A stretch of DNA of 64,000 nucleotides from Bacillus sp. FJAT-27916 (GCF_001183965.1 NZ_LFZV01000001.1:649287-713286); one strand, 5' to 3'; positions 26,929 through 35,918 are shown, counted from the first letter of the stretch. The notes: a model not told the origin generated them from the sequence alone. Program-made: numbers and translations.

Positions 26929-28860
26929 TTAGAATCCGTTTATAAACTTATGTCTCCTTTCTTCTTCTGAGCTATTTATTAAATGTTCTATCCTGTTTAC
27001 TACATATTGTTTTATAGGTATTAATTTAATTCCTAAATCGATTTTATTTATTGTTTCTAAAATTTTTTTCCAATCAGTAATCTCTAGGTCACTAAACAAT
27101 TGATCCCCAATAATACTTCTATTATTTTTTAGCCACCTTATTTTTGAGAATAGTGAGGGGTCTTGACTCTCTTTTATAAAAGCAATAATTACATCATCAA
27201 ACCATTCAGTCTTTGTATTATGAATAATATCCATAATAAAGTTTATTTTTATGATGTTTTGATAATTATTTTTGACATAGCCTATAATGAAATCTCTGGC
27301 CCGTTCGATGTTTTGACTATTAATACCTTTAAAAAATACGTTACAAAAGTGGTTTGTACTAACAAAGTAATCTTCTTTAACTAAAATTAAATCAGCTATT
27401 TTTTCTAAAGTATCTCCTATGTTTTCTATATCCCAAATAAATCCCAATCTAATCCTATTATGAAAATTCCGATCTCCTTTATAATAAAGTTTGTTTGTAA
27501 ACTCGATTAAATAGTCTGCATCTCTACGCAGGATATATTTTAAAATTGTACCTGAATAATCGAAATAAGAATCTACTTTGATTTGTTGAAAATACATTTC
27601 CTTTATTATTTCTATATTGTTAATAGATTCTAAATATAATAATAGAGAATTGTCACGACTTTCAATGCGTACTATGTTATCTCTTTCTCGGTTTTCTATA
27701 GTGATTGTTTTCAAGAGATGGTCGTAAAAGTCAATCTGTATATTTTTTAAATGTGTTAACCTTCCTAAACAAATCTTTACATTTTCATCTATAGTTTTTA
27801 AGAAGCCAATAAATTGATTGACCTCACCTGAATTTAAATGTGTCTTTTTATTTTCATAAAAACAAATAATCCAGTTTAATCTAGCATTAAAAGACTTTTT
27901 TTCTAGTAGGGTTAGAATTTTTTTAGCTACTTTTATATTGCTTAAATGCCCTTCGAAAACTAGATGAGGTACATAATTCAAATCATTATTCTTTCCAATT
28001 ATTAATTCAATAAGAAAAAGTCCAATCTGAGTATTGTTATTGAAATTTTCATCAATGATAATATCCAACACTCTATTTTGATTCCAATCATCCTTAATAA
28101 AATTTATTAGATATAGATATTTTTCAATGAAATCAGTAGCTTCTACTGTTGATTGAAATACGAAAGATTTCCGTAATACTTGCTCTTTTATTTGAAGGTC
28201 CTCGTCAAAATCATACTCTTCTTGAACAGATATTCTATTCAAATCTATTCTGCAATATATTTTATAAAGATCATTTGTATATTCGGTTTTTAGTGTATAT
28301 TCATTTGATTCCATTTCGGAATTGTGGCTTAAAAAATCTAAATATCTTTGTACAATTAAACAGTGTTCGAACACTGTGGGATTTAAATGTTTCGTGATTA
28401 ATTTTAAAATGTACTCTTTGTCAAAGAATACTAGGTCTTTATTCTCTGTATACTCATCACAATAAGTGGATAATAAATCTAAGCTCATTTTATTGTTAAT
28501 GTGGAAATAAGTATTTATGGTATCCCATATAACTTTTCTAAAAGATTTTAAAATATCAATATTAGGTAAATCATATTTATAGTATATAATTTTATTCTCT
28601 CTTCCAGCCTTGACACTTTCAAAAGTAAATTTTAAAAAAGTTTTAGCTAATTCATAAAATGCAGCAGAATATAAAGCATCTTCTTTTTTCAATCCACTTA
28701 TTAATACGTCAAACAATGTGTGTTGTCGAAAAAAACCAAATTGTTGATCATCCGGTTCAAATGAAAATGTCTCCCGTATTTTGTGGATTAACTCTGGAAG
28801 GTGTTGGGGTTGTTTTCTTACATATTCAAAACTTAATTCAATTGAGTCCTTTAATTCCAT
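26929..28860 (-). CDS. Large helical protein, second gene of the STAND operon, 643 aa
   Basis: The protein is unrecognised and looks like a long alpha-helical repeat: many alternating segments such as LPELIHKIRETFSFEPDD and IIKEMYFQQIKVDSYFDYSG. This is the kind of sensor region that in single-chain STAND ATPases follows the NTPase. Its ATG 28860 lies inside the end of the upstream gene (23 bases of overlap, +1 frame), with no good ribosome site (AGGA about 18 bases away). It may be translated by coupling, or the two frames may be one gene broken by a frameshift. Confidence 0.7.
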   Translation of the reverse strand: MELKDSIELSFEYVRKQPQHLPELIHKIRETFSFEPDDQQFGFFRQHTLFDVLISGLKKEDALYSAAFYELAKTFLKFTFESVKAGRENKIIYYKYDLPNIDILKSFRKVIWDTINTYFHINNKMSLDLLSTYCDEYTENKDLVFFDKEYILKLITKHLNPTVFEHCLIVQRYLDFLSHNSEMESNEYTLKTEYTNDLYKIYCRIDLNRISVQEEYDFDEDLQIKEQVLRKSFVFQSTVEATDFIEKYLYLINFIKDDWNQNRVLDIIIDENFNNNTQIGLFLIELIIGKNNDLNYVPHLVFEGHLSNIKVAKKILTLLEKKSFNARLNWIICFYENKKTHLNSGEVNQFIGFLKTIDENVKICLGRLTHLKNIQIDFYDHLLKTITIENRERDNIVRIESRDNSLLLYLESINNIEIIKEMYFQQIKVDSYFDYSGTILKYILRRDADYLIEFTNKLYYKGDRNFHNRIRLGFIWDIENIGDTLEKIADLILVKEDYFVSTNHFCNVFFKGINSQNIERARDFIIGYVKNNYQNIIKINFIMDIIHNTKTEWFDDVIIAFIKESQDPSLFSKIRWLKNNRSIIGDQLFSDLEITDWKKILETINKIDLGIKLIPIKQYVVNRIEHLINSSEEERRHKFINGF

Positions 28861-30634
28861 TGATAATAAAGTAATTTCCTAATAAATCAATTATTTTATT
28901 TTTATTATATGAAAACTGATTACGTTCATAAAATATAGGGTAGTCTTGAACATCCAAATTTGGTAGTGCCATTATGTCATCATATAAATATGTTAATACT
29001 TCATTTGGTAGATAAAACCAAAATGTGGTTAGGAATGGGAAGTCTTTCTCTCTATTTTCGATATTACCTAAATAATTTTTAAGTGATGGTTTTACTTTCT
29101 CCATTACTTTTTCTGAACCAAAAGAGTTATTTGCTGAAATTACACATTCTTTAAATCGTTCTGCTTTTGAATCAAAGAATTTTTCAAGTAGTCGTTCAAA
29201 AGATAAATAACCTTTTTTAATAAAAGCCAAATAGAAAAAGTAATTCGATATGTTCTGTTCAGATATCTTTACATAATTATATTGAATCTCAACCAATTCC
29301 CATTTCTCCAATTTCTCTATTAAGTCTATAAATTTATGGTAATCAATTTCAAACAATTTAATTATTGGTTCAATTAATTGCATATCGTTATATGGAAGTG
29401 TGTGAAAGAACGAAATAATTCCTAAACACTGGATAGTAAATTTATCTTCAATATTAATACTATCGTTAATAAAAGTTGTAAAGTATTTCTCAAAAAGCTC
29501 GGAAACATTATGTAATACTGATAAATCTTGTTTTTCGAGTGCTAATAATGCTGCCATTATAGCTAATCTTGGATTACCATTTGAAATAGCTATGATTTCA
29601 TTTTGATATCTTCCATTAAAGATATTAAAAGGATTTGCCGTTAGTATATCTGCTATATGTTCATCCTTAAGTTTTTTAATGTCCAAAACAATTTTCGATA
29701 GGTCATTTAATGAAGATTTAATTACATTTAAGGCATAATCTCGCACAGTTATAATGATTTTTAAACTTCCTTTTCTTGAAGCCTTATAAAAACCTATAAT
29801 TTGATTAAATGTATCTATCCTATTTGCATCATCAACAAATAAAATATAATCCTTATTAGGATTAAAATATTCATATAGATCTATTAATAAATCGCAATTT
29901 TTATAAGAAATACAGAAAGAATGATAAGAGGTGTTTTCAAATAAGAATTCCCGTATTGTTTCTATGGCTAACTTAGTTTTCCCTACACCAGCAGCTCCAT
30001 TTAAAATTACAAAATCTGATGTATGAATTGCAGATTTCAATTCTTTTTTTTCTTCTTCTCTATGTAAAAAAGAATTATCTAAGGGGGTAGCTATGCCATT
30101 AGAAGCTTTATTATATTCTTCAATAAATGATTCTAAGGAAACTACCTGGCCAGTATCGAATGATAAATCTAAATACTGGTGGACTAAATTGCGATGATGT
30201 AAATGTAAATCTAGAGCAAGTAAATCTAGAGTAATCAACGTCAATGTAATACCTGTATCTTCTAATAAGGTAGTTAATTGATTTTGAGCTTTACTATTTA
30301 ATTTAAAATTCACACACAAAATAATTTCTGCAATATTTTTTACAGCTATACCTGTTTTCTCGTGATCTAGACATTTCTCAATATCTTCTTTCAACTTTTT
30401 TACACCTGCTGTTATATTTGTAGAATATTCAACAAAAATATATTTCCCATTTGGTAATAAAAAAAATGTATCGGGAGTTCCCTTAATAGTTTTTTGTTTT
30501 CCTGTCTGACTACCTGTTCTAGCAAAAGATGAATAATTAGAATTCCGCAAGATTAAATAGCTATCGCAAAGCTCTTGAAAAACCGTTTCGTTTATTTCCA
30601 CTAATCTATTTTCAATTGTTTGAAGTCTACTCAT
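28838..30634 (-). CDS. STAND-like NTPase with nuclease-like N-terminal domain, 598 aa
   Basis: The N-terminal part (residues 15-110) has the layout of a PD-(D/E)xK fold: FQELCDSYLILR helix, KGTPDTFF with D55, then KYIFVEYSTN with E69. The usual Lys two residues after the Glu is Ser, so activity is uncertain. The NTPase has Walker A GAAGVGKT (213-220), Walker B YILFVDDANRI (about 263), the sensor IIITVRDYALN (293) and GNPRLA (about 350). This arrangement is that of STAND switches used as phage sensors. ATG 30634 follows AAGGGGATTCTT. It is the first gene of a four-gene operon. Confidence 0.8.
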   Translation of the reverse strand: MSRLQTIENRLVEINETVFQELCDSYLILRNSNYSSFARTGSQTGKQKTIKGTPDTFFLLPNGKYIFVEYSTNITAGVKKLKEDIEKCLDHEKTGIAVKNIAEIILCVNFKLNSKAQNQLTTLLEDTGITLTLITLDLLALDLHLHHRNLVHQYLDLSFDTGQVVSLESFIEEYNKASNGIATPLDNSFLHREEEKKELKSAIHTSDFVILNGAAGVGKTKLAIETIREFLFENTSYHSFCISYKNCDLLIDLYEYFNPNKDYILFVDDANRIDTFNQIIGFYKASRKGSLKIIITVRDYALNVIKSSLNDLSKIVLDIKKLKDEHIADILTANPFNIFNGRYQNEIIAISNGNPRLAIMAALLALEKQDLSVLHNVSELFEKYFTTFINDSINIEDKFTIQCLGIISFFHTLPYNDMQLIEPIIKLFEIDYHKFIDLIEKLEKWELVEIQYNYVKISEQNISNYFFYLAFIKKGYLSFERLLEKFFDSKAERFKECVISANNSFGSEKVMEKVKPSLKNYLGNIENREKDFPFLTTFWFYLPNEVLTYLYDDIMALPNLDVQDYPIFYERNQFSYNKNKIIDLLGNYFIINGIKGLN

Positions 30635-31072
30635 AAGAATCCCCTTACTATAAAGATATTTTTAAGCCATAATTTTAACTCCGACTAATTGTTGAAGTAG
30701 AAACAAACCTATTTTTTCCAATTATATCATTTTTCATAGGAAGGTAGGGTTCCTAAATAAGGAACTAATTGCTCTATGTATCTAAGGCTTGAAAAAAATC
30801 ATAAACCGTTTAAGAGGCTTGAATAAAACTGAATTTATCTAAGCATTTGAAGGTAAAGCATTAACTTATAAATTGAAAAGATGGAGGAAACGGGCATATT
30901 GGCGAAATGGTGTGCCCTTATTTTTTATTATTTGATTATTTGATATCTCTAGGAAATCCGATGTTATATTTGAGATAAAATTTTATATCTCATTAAGTTA
31001 TGTATATGATTGGGTTTTAATGAGTTTAATAAAACTCTATTAATATAATCCTTCATAATATATGAATAGTTA
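30635..31072. promoter_or_regulatory. Upstream region of the STAND operon with -10 box and palindrome
   Basis: On the minus strand a TATAAT box occupies 30721-30726. The palindrome GTTCCT-AAATA-AGGAAC lies at 30749-30765, where a -35 element would be expected; no good -35 hexamer is seen, as is usual for activated or repressed promoters. The rest of this stretch is AT-rich without a gene. Confidence 0.45.
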
Positions 31073-31112
31073 AAAAGGGGCATTTAGAAAAATTCTGAAT
31101 GCCCCTTTTATA
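31073..31112. terminator. Terminator of the small HTH gene
   Basis: AAAAGGGGCATT pairs with AATGCCCCTTTT across a 13-base loop. It has A/T runs on both sides and may work in both directions. Confidence 0.88.
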
Positions 31113-31125
31113 TCTTATTCTACGA

Positions 31126-31308
31126 TCAAGTTTCATTTACTAACCATTCCATAAAGTTATCCCTCAACACACGCTTTGTTCTTCCACTCCTAATAAGCGG
31201 AAACGTTGGTTCTTCCATTATTGCATATGCCTTTGGCTCAGACACTCTTAATATCTCCGCTATATCACTTGCCTTTAATACCATTGGATAATCATTAATA
31301 TTTTGCAT
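31126..31308 (-). CDS. Excisionase-like HTH protein, 60 aa
   Basis: A small DNA-binding protein: VLKASDIAEILRVSEPKAYAIM is a MerR/excisionase-type helix-turn-helix, followed by the basic FPLIRSGRTKRVLRDNFMEWL. Such proteins steer excision for tyrosine integrases or regulate element genes. AAAGGAGACTTTAGA precedes ATG 31308. It is far from the terminal integrase but near the serine recombinases. Which recombinase it serves, if any, is not known. Confidence 0.75.
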   Translation of the reverse strand: MQNINDYPMVLKASDIAEILRVSEPKAYAIMEEPTFPLIRSGRTKRVLRDNFMEWLVNET

Positions 31309-31542
31309 TCTAAAGTCTCCTTTATATCGTTAAATCTCCAATTCTATTTCTTCAGTTAGGTAAGAATAAAATCGCTCTTTTTTTGTCGTACGAATTATAT
31401 TGCGAAGTAGTACGAAAAAACAACGGTTTGATAAAAATAAATAAAATTTTTTATAAAAATAATAAAATGCTGCATCTCCCGTTGTTTTATGAAAAATCCA
31501 CACAATATAATTCATATGAAATTTTTAAAGGGGGATTAAAGG

Positions 31543-31836
31543 ATGGTTACGCAAAGATTAATAAGTCATTGGGTTAAGATACAGTGTCTTTTTCTATGGT
31601 TGATTTTGAAACCTTACCAAACCAGCTCACTTTTTTATATGAAAGTGATGGAGGATCTCTATAACAATACTACATTACTGGATACAGATGATTTGTCTTT
31701 TGGGCCATTTCTTACTCCAAACTTTGAAGCCTTCCAAATAGAGATTAATAGGTTATCAGGAAGATGTGCTGTTTATCAGTATAGGGTGAGAGGAAGTCCT
31801 TCGAGCCATTCAAAGTTCTCTAAACAGATGTCATAA
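31543..31836 (+). CDS. Hypothetical protein, 97 aa, upstream of the recombinase operon
   Basis: GGGGGATTAAAGG precedes ATG 31543 with good spacing. The product has no recognisable family; the second half (DTDDLSFGPFLTPNFEAFQIEINRL) looks more protein-like than the first. It may be a frame-shifted remnant, because another short frame starting at 31597 overlaps it. Confidence 0.35.
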   Translation: MVTQRLISHWVKIQCLFLWLILKPYQTSSLFYMKVMEDLYNNTTLLDTDDLSFGPFLTPNFEAFQIEINRLSGRCAVYQYRVRGSPSSHSKFSKQMS

Positions 31837-31870
31837 AAGCTATAAATCAACTATTGTGAGGAGATAAACT

Positions 31871-32023
31871 TTGCAACAGGAGAAACGTGAAACAAAAACA
31901 TCAATTGATTATGAAGCCTTATTAGCAGCTTGCGAAACAAATGATATTTCAAGTGAAGTGATTATTCATTTCAGAATTATAGAGAGGGGTTTCTTGAATG
32001 AAGAAGAAACTGATGAATATTGA
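31871..32023 (+). CDS. Small recombinase-operon protein, 50 aa
   Basis: TTG 31871 follows GAGGAGATAAAC. The product is mostly helical and acidic (TSIDYEALLAACETNDISS, then RIIERGFLNEEETDEY). It ends 26 bases inside the next small gene, so it is likely translated in a coupled operon with the serine recombinases. The function is unknown. Confidence 0.55.
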   Translation: MQQEKRETKTSIDYEALLAACETNDISSEVIIHFRIIERGFLNEEETDEY

Positions 32024-32150
32024 TATTCCAGGGGATAAAACATTTCCGATTTTCATAAAGCGAAATTCGCTAAAAACTGAATCGCCAACAGATTTAAAGA
32101 TTCAGTTAAAGTTTGATCTTTCAGGGGATCCGCAGCAAACAAAGAAATAG
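31998..32150 (+). CDS. Small recombinase-operon protein, 50 aa
   Basis: AGAGGGGTTTCTTGA precedes ATG 31998. The product starts KKKLMNIDIPGDKTFPIFI and ends SGDPQQTKK. It overlaps the previous gene by 26 bases. No family is recognised. Its position between small genes and recombinases suggests a role in the same module. Confidence 0.5.
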   Translation: MKKKLMNIDIPGDKTFPIFIKRNSLKTESPTDLKIQLKFDLSGDPQQTKK

Positions 32151-32211
32151 AAAAGAATAAAACTATTCCTACCTGTTCATAATGGATACAAATTGAATGG
32201 GAGGAATGAAG

Positions 32212-32400
32212 ATGTTTAAGCCTAGAATAATAAGAATCACTTATGGTGAAGAAATGCCGGAAAAGTCTGCTCAACTATTTTCTAGAATCTTAGAAAAGGT
32301 AATAATCAATCATTTACCGAATGATCCGGAGCTAAAAGGAATCTTTCTGCAGGATTCACCTGGATACAAGCAAATACAAAATGAGGAGAATGAGTTATGA
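32212..32400 (+). CDS. Small protein before the first serine recombinase, 62 aa
   Basis: GGGAGGAATGAAG sets ATG 32212 as the start, in preference to ATGs at 32197 and 32206, which overlap or crowd the site. The product is FKPRIIRITYGEEMPEKSAQ followed by a helical part. Its stop overlaps the ATG of the recombinase (ATGA at 32397-32400), so the two are translationally coupled. It may be an accessory factor of the recombinase. Confidence 0.6.
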   Translation: MFKPRIIRITYGEEMPEKSAQLFSRILEKVIINHLPNDPELKGIFLQDSPGYKQIQNEENEL

Positions 32401-33809
32401 AACAATCTAATGCTATGCAGATTACTGGTTATAAAAAGGTGGCTCACTATTTGAGGACTAGTTCGAGTGGGCAAGAACTTAAATTACAACGGGGAACAAA
32501 TGAAAAATATCTAAAGGATGTTCCTGAGGATAATGTTATAGAATTTGTTGATTTTGATGTGTCTGCTACAAAACTTTGTATGGATGAACGACCAGCTTTA
32601 TCTAGAATGTTAAAGCTCATACAAGAGGGCGGAGTTTCTACTGTAGTTGTGTATGAAAGGGATCGCCTAGCCAGAGATGTCTATGAATATATCCGAATTG
32701 TTACTACTATCCATCATCACAATGTTGATGTAGTGTTTACTGCTTCTGAAGCCCCGCCATTCTCCAATGATTTGCTTATGGAAGTTTGGTATGGATTGTC
32801 GGCTCAATTTGAAGGGCAGCGAATTAGAACACGTCTTGCTGACGCCCGCAAGAGAAACCCTTCTAGTTTAATTGGCTACAACAAAGTTAAAGCTACGAAG
32901 AGTTCCTCAGCTAAATATATAGCAAAGAAGGAATACAAAGAGAAAATCTATCAGCTATTTTTTAGCTTTTCTGAAGCGAATACGAAGGAAGACATTTATA
33001 ACATCATTAAAGAACATAAATCTTTCCTCAAGCGGACCGATACAAGAATCATTGAAATTTTACAGAATCCCTTCTTTTGCGGCCATACTGTAACATCATC
33101 TGGAATATATGAGGTTTTGGAGAATGTAGAGCCGATGGTTACTGTTGAATTATTCAAGAAAGTACAGAACAAAATTGAACAATTTGACCGGGAAATTAAT
33201 AAGGGAATGGTCTTATCCCAACAGCAATCAGTCATTAAACCTTATTGTGGTATTTGTGATAAGGAGCTGAAGTTTAATAAAGGTGTAATTGGAGCACCTG
33301 GACATTATACTTGTTCCAAACATAAAGTCTCTATCGGATTGTTTGAATTAATGAACGATATTAAAGAGTCACTAGGCATAGTTTTCCAGCGCATCTCTTC
33401 TTCCAAGATTAAAAAGATTACAGTGAATAAGACAAATAAGCATTTAGCAGAATTAAAGAAATGCTCAAAGCAAATACAGGCTGAAATAGAGGAACTGTGT
33501 CTTGATTTTGTGTTAGATTACACCCCTCAAGAATTAAGCTCCTCTGAAAAGAATATCAAGGAAATCAATGATTTACGGGATAACCTTAACCAAATTGTCA
33601 ATAAGATCAATCTTATTGAAGAGCGATTGAGCGACATTCGTTTTGTCCAAGAAATTTCTCAATTAGATTTCAATGAAGTAATTGAAATGGAATTTAATAC
33701 TCTGGTTGAAATACTTATTTCAAAAATCAATGTACATCCAGAATATATACAATTTGATTATTACTTCAATGAATATCTTAAAGAGGGAGATGTTGAGAAT
33801 GCCTCATAA
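32397..33809 (+). CDS. Large serine recombinase A, 470 aa
   Basis: The catalytic domain has YLRTSSSGQ (nucleophile among S22-S24), FDVSATKLCMDERPAL, and VVYERDRLARDVYEYI with the active-site Arg residues. A recombinase domain, a zinc ribbon (CGICDKEL to CSKHK, about residue 280) and a coiled-coil C-terminus follow, as in phage-type integrases. The spacing around the Ser is unusual (SSSGQELKLQRG rather than STEEQ). It overlaps the second recombinase gene. A pair like this resembles the staphylococcal Ccr pair or tandem integrase operons, but I cannot place it in either. Confidence 0.85.
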   Translation: MKQSNAMQITGYKKVAHYLRTSSSGQELKLQRGTNEKYLKDVPEDNVIEFVDFDVSATKLCMDERPALSRMLKLIQEGGVSTVVVYERDRLARDVYEYIRIVTTIHHHNVDVVFTASEAPPFSNDLLMEVWYGLSAQFEGQRIRTRLADARKRNPSSLIGYNKVKATKSSSAKYIAKKEYKEKIYQLFFSFSEANTKEDIYNIIKEHKSFLKRTDTRIIEILQNPFFCGHTVTSSGIYEVLENVEPMVTVELFKKVQNKIEQFDREINKGMVLSQQQSVIKPYCGICDKELKFNKGVIGAPGHYTCSKHKVSIGLFELMNDIKESLGIVFQRISSSKIKKITVNKTNKHLAELKKCSKQIQAEIEELCLDFVLDYTPQELSSSEKNIKEINDLRDNLNQIVNKINLIEERLSDIRFVQEISQLDFNEVIEMEFNTLVEILISKINVHPEYIQFDYYFNEYLKEGDVENAS

Positions 33810-35370
33810 TAAGGGAGGTCAAATTCGGAAAGCCATCGGGGTTATTAGGAGATCTGATGTTAAACAGAAGAAAAATGCTTCTCTAGAAACACAAAGAGAA
33901 GAGATTTATGCAAAGGCCAAAAGAGAAGGATATACAATTGTTAAGGTTTTGGTTGATGATGCTGTCAGTGCCTATCACAAAACAGTCACTGAGCGTCCGG
34001 CAATGAATCTTGCCTTTCAAATGGCTTTATCAGAAACTGAAGAAATAGAGGCAATGTTCTTTTACGAAGAATCGAGGATTTCAAGGCAATTCTTTGATTT
34101 TGTGGAGGATATCCATAAGCCAATAAAAAAGCACAAGCCGCATTTTCAATTTTTTTCTACTAAGAAGGATGAGGAGTGGGATCCGACGAAACCGGATGCC
34201 ATCTTCAACCTTGCAAGTGCTGCGAAAGAATCAATCGTCAAATCCAACAGGATAAAAGATGCTCAAAAAAATTCAATAGATAGGAATTCGAGACCGGGGT
34301 CAGAACTGCCGTATGGTTACAAACCTCTTATCAATCCAATAGACAATAAGCGAACACCTACAACTCAGGTCATTGATGAAAAAGAGGCTCCTATTGTCCG
34401 ATTAATCTTCTATTTAGCATCCTGGGGGCATAGTCAGCAAAAAATAGCAAAATATTTAAATGATGCTGGGATTCCTTCACCGAGGAACTTAAATTGGAGC
34501 AGCGCGACTATCGACTATATCCTCGATAACGATCAATATCTAGGACATTTACCGTGGAATATTCGTACCCATCTCAATAAACATAGAAAAAAGAAGCGGG
34601 GTGAATATGACCTAATCGCCAATCATCATCCAGCGATTATCAGTGTTCAACTGTGGAATCTGACTCATCAAACGATAGGGCTACATAAGGACAATGGCAA
34701 AAACAACGATACACCTTTTCTTCTTAGAGGGATACTGGTTTGTCATAGGTGCAATGAAAAATTAATTGCAAAAGACCAAACTACCAAGCGTTCTAAATCC
34801 AAGTCATTAAAATACCGTTGCCCTTTGTGTAGGGGTAAACTAGATGTTAAACACATACACCCTGTTGTGATGGAAGAGCTGGCTGCGAAATGGAATGCTA
34901 TCCTATTCAATGCAAACAATCATATTCATAAGCTATTGAATGAGAGAAAGAAAAGAATTACACAACATCGGGATCGGTTATTAGAGCAGCTAAGACAAGT
35001 AGAGTATAAGGAAACATTACTCAACAATCATATCACTGGTAAAAATCAATACGGTGTATGGGATTTTGCATTAGCAGTTAGTAAGACAAACTTGACGAGA
35101 AACATTTATAATGTGAATCAGTTTATAGAATACGTTGACGCACTACTCTCGAAATCCTCTCCAGGCAAGAATAGCGTATCTGACGTGCTTTCTATGTTAG
35201 ATATTGACCGGTTGGTAGGTGTAGAGAAGAGAACTATCCTTTTATCAATATTTAAAGAAATACGCGTTGACTTTGAAAGTGACAATCATCTTTTTGTTGA
35301 ATACCAAATGGCCCCGTTTGCTGCATTGGACAACTATTATAATTTAATAATCAAAGAAGCGAACACTTAG
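33799..35370 (+). CDS. Large serine recombinase B, 523 aa
   Basis: The catalytic segment is AIGVIRRSDVKQKKNASLETQ (Ser19), then DDAVSAYHKTVTERPAM and YEESRISRQFFDF. The recombinase domain contains ELPYGYKPLINP and SPRNLNWSSATIDYILDNDQYLG. A zinc ribbon (CHRCNEKL to YRCPLCRGKL) and a coiled coil precede the C-terminus. GGGAGATGTTGAGA precedes ATG 33799, inside the last codons of recombinase A. Strict coupling suggests that the two act together, perhaps as a heteromer. Confidence 0.88.
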   Translation: MPHNKGGQIRKAIGVIRRSDVKQKKNASLETQREEIYAKAKREGYTIVKVLVDDAVSAYHKTVTERPAMNLAFQMALSETEEIEAMFFYEESRISRQFFDFVEDIHKPIKKHKPHFQFFSTKKDEEWDPTKPDAIFNLASAAKESIVKSNRIKDAQKNSIDRNSRPGSELPYGYKPLINPIDNKRTPTTQVIDEKEAPIVRLIFYLASWGHSQQKIAKYLNDAGIPSPRNLNWSSATIDYILDNDQYLGHLPWNIRTHLNKHRKKKRGEYDLIANHHPAIISVQLWNLTHQTIGLHKDNGKNNDTPFLLRGILVCHRCNEKLIAKDQTTKRSKSKSLKYRCPLCRGKLDVKHIHPVVMEELAAKWNAILFNANNHIHKLLNERKKRITQHRDRLLEQLRQVEYKETLLNNHITGKNQYGVWDFALAVSKTNLTRNIYNVNQFIEYVDALLSKSSPGKNSVSDVLSMLDIDRLVGVEKRTILLSIFKEIRVDFESDNHLFVEYQMAPFAALDNYYNLIIKEANT

Positions 35371-35386
35371 CAATAAGTGTTTTTCT
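35361..35386 (+). terminator. Terminator overlapping the recombinase B stop
   Basis: AACACTT pairs with AAGTGTT and is followed by TTTTC. Confidence 0.65.
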
Positions 35387-35440
35387 TTGCCTTTTTAAAC
35401 CGCTAGCACTAAAAAAAATTGCGAGAGAGGTACTTGGTAG

Positions 35441-35639
35441 ATTACCGAAGTGTATAAAGAGCCTCTTGTTAAATTACCGAAAAGATTATCACTTTTTATT
35501 TCCATCAGTAATCTTAATAAGACAAATCCTTTGATATCAAGGGTTTTCGAACCGTTTTGTACGGTAACATACAACGCAGAGGATTCTATGCAGAGTATAT
35601 TGCCGAACTATATAGATACAGTCTTGCCAGATTACCGAA
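35441..35639 (+). repeat. ATTACCGAA repeated three times downstream of the recombinases
   Basis: The 9-mer occurs at 35441, 35473 and 35631, with a variant ATTGCCGAA near 35609. The copies lie in different reading frames, so they are DNA repeats, not protein repeats. This could be a recombinase site, but that is unproven. Confidence 0.4.
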
Positions 35640-35782
35640 AAATATACATTAGAAAGATAGCTGAAGCTCAAAAGGGTAATATCAAAGCTGTATGCTATAT
35701 TGTTCAACTGACTGACCAATCACTGATTGAAACCTTAAGTATAAAAGAGGTTCAGTTTGATGACTTATTTTTCAGATTATAA
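35450..35782 (+). CDS. Hypothetical protein, 110 aa
   Basis: A helical soluble protein (SILPNYIDTVLPDYRKIYIRKIAEAQKGNIKAV in parts). GTG 35450 has only a distant purine-rich site (GAGAGAGG), so the start is uncertain. I do not recognise the family. It lies just behind the recombinases and could be part of their module. Confidence 0.45.
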   Translation: MYKEPLVKLPKRLSLFISISNLNKTNPLISRVFEPFCTVTYNAEDSMQSILPNYIDTVLPDYRKIYIRKIAEAQKGNIKAVCYIVQLTDQSLIETLSIKEVQFDDLFFRL

Positions 35783-35918
35783 CAACTTTTTCATTTGTTT
35801 TAAAATTATATTAAAATAATTTTGTGTATATTTAAAAATATTGGTGATAAAGATGTCCTCGGATTCCTGTTAATAGAATCAGAGCATTGTCTATTATCAA
35901 AGAAAGGAAGTTATAAAG

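Noticed and set aside
32397..35370. SCC CcrA/CcrB pair
   Set aside because: Sizes fit, but I see no convincing sequence identity and no orfX-type target.
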